Assembly: GCF_024679095.1 (NCBI RefSeq)
Contig: NC_066517.1
Location: 1,529,443 to 1,593,442, forward strand
Length of the DNA stretch: 64,000 nt
From: Eriocheir sinensis
Lineage: Eukaryota > Arthropoda > Malacostraca > Decapoda > Varunidae
Direction: 5' to 3'
Part shown: positions 59,430-64,000 of the stretch, one piece after another
How positions within the stretch are numbered: position 1 is the stretch's first letter
Layout of the letters: the number at the start of each line of letters is the position of its first letter
Notes under the pieces: generated by a model
The model's input: only the letters and a program-made list of their open reading frames with translations
Database searches by the model: none
What the model was told of the DNA's origin: nothing
Made by a program: the position numbers and the translations under genes

Positions 59430-59502
59430 AACTATTTCCAAAGGCCAAAAAGGAGATCAGTCGGGATCTCATGAGTGGTATTGTAGGTTCACGGTACAGA
59501 GG
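59430..59502 (-). repeat. DR family fragment interrupted by MITE
   Basis: tttccaaaggccaaaaagg, tctcatgagtg and gttcacggtacagaggc match the minus-strand DR order seen at 39160-39230. The copy stops at the left end of the hAT-like MITE. Confidence 0.6.
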
Positions 59503-59937
59503 CAGGGATGGAGTATTCGTATTCGAATACATTCGAATACCGTATTTGGGTGTAATCGTTTTGGAATAATGACAAAAAGTATTCTCATTCGTATTCGAAT
59601 ACAAGGGAAAAGTATTCGCATTTTGCAAATAATTTGACGAATACTTCAAAATGTACCATCCGAAACACCAGCCGTTGTTCCTTACAACTCCAGCCTCCTG
59701 GGCGGACGTGTAGTGGCCGTGTCCAGCACAGGTTCATGAGCTCATGTCGCAGTGCTGTACCCAGTTACGTCAATAAGGTATTTTTCAATAAAAAGTATTC
59801 ATGAATGTATTCATGAATACGTTGAAGAAGTATTCATATTTGAATTCGAATTAAAACCGCTTCAGTGTATTCGAATTCGTATTCGTAGGAATTTGAAGTC
59901 TGGGAATTACATAACTCTCGTGCGCACCCCATCCCTG
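59503..59937. mobile_element. hAT-like MITE, 435 bp, intact copy
   Basis: Ends CAGGGATGG and CCATCCCTG form 9-bp terminal inverted repeats. The subterminal regions on both sides are packed with TATTCG/CGAATA words, as in many hAT-derived MITEs. No transposase. An 8-bp target duplication is not visible (flanks tacagagg and cttccctc), so mechanism is not proven. A second copy lies at 60660-62447. Confidence 0.8.
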
Positions 59938-60659
59938 CTTCCCTCCTTCCCCTTCCTTCACTAGTGTGCTATTTCTATGTTCCATCTCTCAATACTTCCC
60001 TTCTTCGTATCACCGCTATTCTCGAATTTCTAATTCTCTCTTTTACACTCTCTCCTTTCAGTTGTACGCAATATCCTTTCCTCTTTTAGTACTTCTTTAA
60101 TTCTTCTCTTCTCTTCTTCGTCTCCTCCTCCTCTTCTTTGCTTTCCGCCAGGTTAGTCTACAGCAGGGCCACTCAACTATTACGAGCAAAAGTACAGTCA
60201 AACAAGTTTAAATTTATGCAGAGGTTCGGATACATACTGTAGCTGGACCCCGTGCAGGCTCCAGGAGTACAACAATATAATTAAGTAACGTGAAGGTCCT
60301 GGCGATGGATTCTCGAAGATGTATTTCCTGGAGTGACTGTAGGGCCTGCGGTGAGTCGAGGAAGTACACCTGCAAGAATTCATCGCCAGGACCATGCTAT
60401 TTAATTATATTTTTCTACTCCTAGAGCATGGGGGGGCGGGCTTCCAGCTACAACACTCAGAAGGTCCGGTCTGTAGTCTCCTCCTCCTCTCTCTCTCTCC
60501 CGGTTTCCCTATCTCCTTTTCCTCCTTTCCTTTGACATTTCCTTTTATCTTTTTTCCTCTCCAGCACTGCTTCATATACCTCCACATCTGAACACGGCAT
60601 TAACCTCTAACCTCTCTTTGCTCATTTAATTTCCCTCCCCACCTTCCCTTCCTTCCTTC
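59938..60659. other. intergenic sequence, no gene seen
   Basis: Pyrimidine-rich at 59940-60130 and 60480-60560. A direct/inverted pair of caggaccatg/catcgccagga words surrounds 60300-60395. No gene was recognised. Confidence 0.5.
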
Positions 60660-62447
60660 CAGGGATGGAGTATTCGTATTCGTATTCGAATACATTCGAT
60701 TACTGCATTTGGGTGTATTCGTATTCGCATTCGAGAAATCAAAGTATTCTCATTGGCACTGGAATACAAGGGAAAGTATTCGCATTTTGCGAATAATCTG
60801 ACGAATACTTCAAAATGTATTATCCGAAATACCAGCCGTTGTTCCTTACAACTCCAGCCTCCTGGGCGGACGTGTAGTGGTCGTGTACAGCACAGGTAAC
60901 ATAAGAACATAAGAACGTTGGAATCTGCAGGAGGCCGGTAGGCCTATACAAGGCAGTTCCTTTGACCCTAAGCTCCCGTGTATCTAACCCCACCTAGTAT
61001 CGCTGTCCATGAATTTATCTAATCTATTTTTGAATATGACAATTGTATTGGCACTCACCACATGACTGCTAGGCCTATTCCACTCATCCACAACCCTGTT
61101 GGTAAACCAATTTTTGCCTATGTCCCTGTTGAATCTGAATTTATCCAGTTTTAACCCACTACTTCGTGTCCTACCCGGTTCTCTTACCAACAAAACCTTA
61201 TGAATATTTCCCTTATTAAAGCCCTTTATCCATTTATAAACCTCGATCATGTCTCCACGCACCCTTCGCCTTTCTAGAGAATGCAAGTTTAACAGTTTGA
61301 GTCATTCCTCGTATGGCAAGTTTCTCAACCCCTGAACCATCTTAGTCATCCTCCTCTGCACTGATTCTAACATTTTGATATCCATTCTATAGTAAGGTAA
61401 CCAGAACTGAACCGCATAGTCAAGATGAGGTCTAACTAATGCTAAATATAGTTTGAGGAAGACTTCGGCGCTTCTGTTGCTTACGCTCCTTGAAATAAAT
61501 CCCACTACCCTGTTTGTTCGATTTCTAGCTTGAATGCATTGTGCCCTTGGACGGAGATCAGAGCACACTAAGACCCTTAAATCTCTCTCGCACCCAGACC
61601 TGCTTATGAGAGTGTCATTTAAGCAATAGTTATGAGAGGGGTTGTTCCTACCTACACTCAGAATACTGCACTTCCCTACATTGAACTCCATCTGCCATTT
61701 ATCCGCCCAGTCATACAATGTTTAGTTCATCCTGGAGAATACTAGCGTCCTGATCCGACTCAATTACTCTACCGATCTTGGTATCATCTGCAAACTTACT
61801 GACATCACTACTAATTCCTGTATCTAAGTCATTGATATAAATAATAAACAAGAGTGGACCTAATACCGAACCTTGTGGGACCCCACTCGTAACACATCCC
61901 CAGTCAGATCTTTTACCATTGATTTGCACTCTTTGCTTCCTATTGCTAAGCCACGCCTTGACCCAGTTAAAACCTTACCCTTTACACCGTGAGCGTGTAA
62001 TTTAAGCAACAGTCGTTGGTGAGGAACTTTGTCAAACGCTTTACTAAAATCAAGATAGATTGCATCATAATTTTCATCTCTGTCTACCGCCTCAAATACT
62101 TTACTGTAGAAGGACAAGAGATTAATGAGGCATGACCTACCTTTCGTGAACCCATGCTGCGGGTCGTGAATTAAGCTGTATTTCTCTAGATGCTCCCGAA
62201 TGTTCCTGGCTATTATGATATCATGATATCATTTTACTGTTGCATAACTTTGGAACAGTGCTGTACCCAGTTACGTCAATAAGGTATTTTTCAATGAAAA
62301 GTATTCATGAATGTATTCATGAGTACGTTCAAAAAGTATTCGTATTTATATTCGAATTAAAACCATTTCAGTGAATTCGAATTCGTCTTATAGGAATTTG
62401 AAGAACTCTTATTCGAATACACAACTCTTGTATTCACTCCATCCCTG
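60660..62447. mobile_element. hAT-like MITE copy 2, split by a LINE
   Basis: The left part 60660-60897 and right part 62256-62447 match the two halves of the intact copy at 59503-59937, including both 9-bp termini. Between them lies LINE A2 (60899-62215) and about 40 bp of unassigned sequence. Relative to the intact copy about 19 bp of MITE are missing at the junction, suggesting a target-site deletion on LINE insertion. Confidence 0.88.
60899..62215 (-). mobile_element. LINE family A copy A2 (CR1-like)
   Basis: Minus-strand pieces in several frames. 62117-61860 has DFSKAFDKVPHQRLLLKL, 61929-61711 has [17 protein letters not shown] and FADDTKIG, 61718-61302 has DWADKWQMEFNVGKCSILSV and LVRPHLDYAVQFW, and 61286-60984 holds the C-terminus. 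The 3' tail is TTCTTATG TTCTTATG at 60899-60916. It is 5'-truncated in the RT and multiply frameshifted, hence dead. Confidence 0.93.
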
Positions 62448-62530
62448 TAGAGAGGAAGGGTCAAACTACTACCGGGGTAAAAAAAAACCACCCCTGGAAA
62501 TGCCCAAATCTCCTACGAAAGCCGTTTCAA

Positions 62531-62605
<75 letters not shown>

Positions 62606-63119
62606 GATACAGAGTAAAACAAACCCAAGAAAGTCATGTTAGAAAAAATACAAGAATAAGACAAAAATCGTGAATCCAAACAGAGAAAGAACATTAAAAC
62701 AAAACAAACAAATAATAGAAGATAGATAGATAGATATATAGATAGGTAGGTAGATAGATAAGTAGGTAGAGAAGACAGACAGAAAAGAGAAAAGACGGAT
62801 AAAATAAAAAGAGAAAACAAAAATCACCAATAATAATAATATAAAAATACGCCAAAAAAAAGGAGGAGGAAGGGAGAAGATAAAGAAAATAAGAAAGAAT
62901 TTAAGAGGAAATAGAGGAAAGAAAGAAGGAGCTAGCAAAAATAAAGAAAAAAGTAAAAAAAAAGAGGAAAGAGAAGAAAAAAAGAAGAAAGAGGAAGAAA
63001 GGAAAATATTCGGGCTCCTTCTCTCTTCCCCAGTATTCTTAAGTATTCTCAAAGGTTTCTAAGAATTCTCCGGGACTTCTGCGAGGATCCGTGTGAGGGG
63101 CGTGAGGGGCCGGGACGGA
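62448..63119. repeat. (GT)n, GATA-like and purine sequence
   Basis: (GT)n at about 62535-62603, GATA/GGTA tetranucleotides at 62720-62770, an A/G-rich tract at 62800-63005 and about 110 bp of complex sequence before the minisatellite. Confidence 0.88.
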
Positions 63120-63585
63120 GTGCTTAGGAAGGGAAGGGAAGGGAAGAAAAGGATAGGAAAGGAGAGAAGGTACGGGAGGGGAGGGAAGGATTGAGGGTGT
63201 GGAAGGGAAAGGAAGGAAAGGGAAGAAAGGAAAGGAGAGGAGAGGAGAAGGTAGGGGAGGGGAGGGGAGGATTGAGGGTGTGGGAAGGAAGGGAAGGGAA
63301 GGGAAGGGAAGGGAAGGGAAGGAAAGGAGAGGAGAGGAGAAGGTAGGGGAGGGGAGGGGAGGATTGAGGGTGTGGGAAGGAAGGGAAGGGAAGGGAAGGG
63401 AAGGGAAGGGAAGGGAAGAAAGGAAAAGAGAGGAGAGGAGAAGGTAGGGGAGGGGAGGGGAGGGGAGGATTAAGGGTGTGGGAAGGAAGGGAAGGGAAGG
63501 GAAGGGAAGGGAAGAAAGGAAAGGAGAGGAGAGGAGAAGGTAGGGGACGGGAGGGGAGGATTGAGGGTGTGGCAGGGAAGGAAAG
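63120..63585. repeat. G-rich minisatellite, 81-106-bp units
   Basis: The words ggattgagggtgtgg (63188, 63269, 63361, 63467 with attaag, 63558) and gagaaggtaggggagggg recur. Unit length varies because each contains its own (GGGAA)n run of different copy number. Confidence 0.92.
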
Positions 63586-63785
63586 GAATACATAGGAATA
63601 CATAGGAAGAACAGACACCAGAAGACCTGTCGGTCTATGGCGAGGGTGTCTGTTTACTACCGCTACTACTAGAGATCTACGTGTGGTAGGAGAGGACAGA
63701 ATAGATGAAGGCTCCTCCCCACCCACCTCCCTCCGGCAACGTGCTGGCAGGAAATAGTTGGAAGAGAACACCATGTGCCTTTAAG
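63586..63785 (-). mobile_element. 3' end of a LINE related to family C
   Basis: The minus strand ends in two TTCCTATGTA decamers (63586-63606), preceded by a hairpin-capable stretch (aacagacacc/ggtgtctgtt) and by blocks shared with the LINE C 3' UTR: TTTCCTGCCAGC, a CTGGAGGGA-like block and GGTGGGGAGGAGCCTTC. Only the 3' UTR is present. Confidence 0.65.
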
Positions 63786-64000
63786 GAAGAAAGGGACATA
63801 GAAATTTTACAGTAAAGAGAGAAATAAGAGGAAATTACTACCCTAAACTTACGCTACTGGTGACCTAAGCTGTGGGGGAAACTAATGTCTTCAAGTTGTA
63901 CTCGTGCTGCAGGCTGCCTGAGACACACGAAAAAGGGTCAGTAAACAGTGTATGTAGTTGAATCATAAAAAAATAAAAAAATAAAAATAAAAGCTAGTAT
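63786..64000. other. window edge, no feature seen
   Basis: Complex sequence ending in A-rich (aaaaaat)n-like repeats; no gene was recognised. Confidence 0.5.

Overview
This 64 kb window is eukaryotic, gene-poor and very repeat-rich. Dinucleotide and trinucleotide microsatellites are long and frequent, there are kilobase-scale purine/pyrimidine tracts, the LINEs look CR1-like, the SINEs are tRNA-derived, and a short run of the arthropod telomere pentamer TTAGG is present. Together these suggest a decapod crustacean, most likely a crab. The taxon is an inference. No complete host protein-coding gene was found. The best host coding evidence is one orphan exon (53393-53679, minus). There is one intact RNA gene, tRNA-Ser(GCT) at 34877-34958, minus.

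Layout. 1-8.4 kb: a SINE at the edge, microsatellites, a LINE fragment inside (GA)n, and sequence with no recognisable gene. 8.5-15.5 kb: a hierarchical tandem array with 24 units of about 235 bp and six clusters of about 69 bp repeats, followed by 79-bp and 37-bp minisatellites to 17.0 kb. 17-23.6 kb: small candidate ORF, copies of a dispersed repeat family (called DR here), and long purine or pyrimidine tracts. 23.7-35 kb is the transposon core: LINE family A, then two linked copies of LINE family B. The second B copy is split by a 4,569-bp LTR element with 377-bp LTRs and a TGTC target duplication. That element keeps RNase H (partial), integrase and an envelope-like gene but lacks gag, protease and reverse transcriptase. 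The 5' end of the split LINE joins a tRNA-Ser gene exactly at its oligo-T terminator.

35-44 kb: microsatellites, pyrimidine tracts, a minus-strand DR array and a 75/82-bp minisatellite. 44-47.6 kb: a CA-bearing tandem cassette, a long-armed foldback element with 8-bp target duplication, a Tigger-like MITE, DR copies and a SINE. 47.6-52.2 kb: microsatellites around LINE family C. 52.3-53.7 kb: a probable solo LTR carrying TATA box, poly(A) signal and TTAGG repeats, then the orphan exon. 57.8-64 kb: a Harbinger-like MITE holding a 234-bp (GA)n, two hAT-like MITEs (one split by LINE A), a minisatellite, and the 3' end of a LINE related to family C.

Nothing here works as an operon or pathway. 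The main biology is mobile-element behaviour: nesting order, LINE copies whose two flanks are the same microsatellite, and a possible tRNA-LINE chimeric retrocopy. All identifications are by eye from motifs, without database searches.
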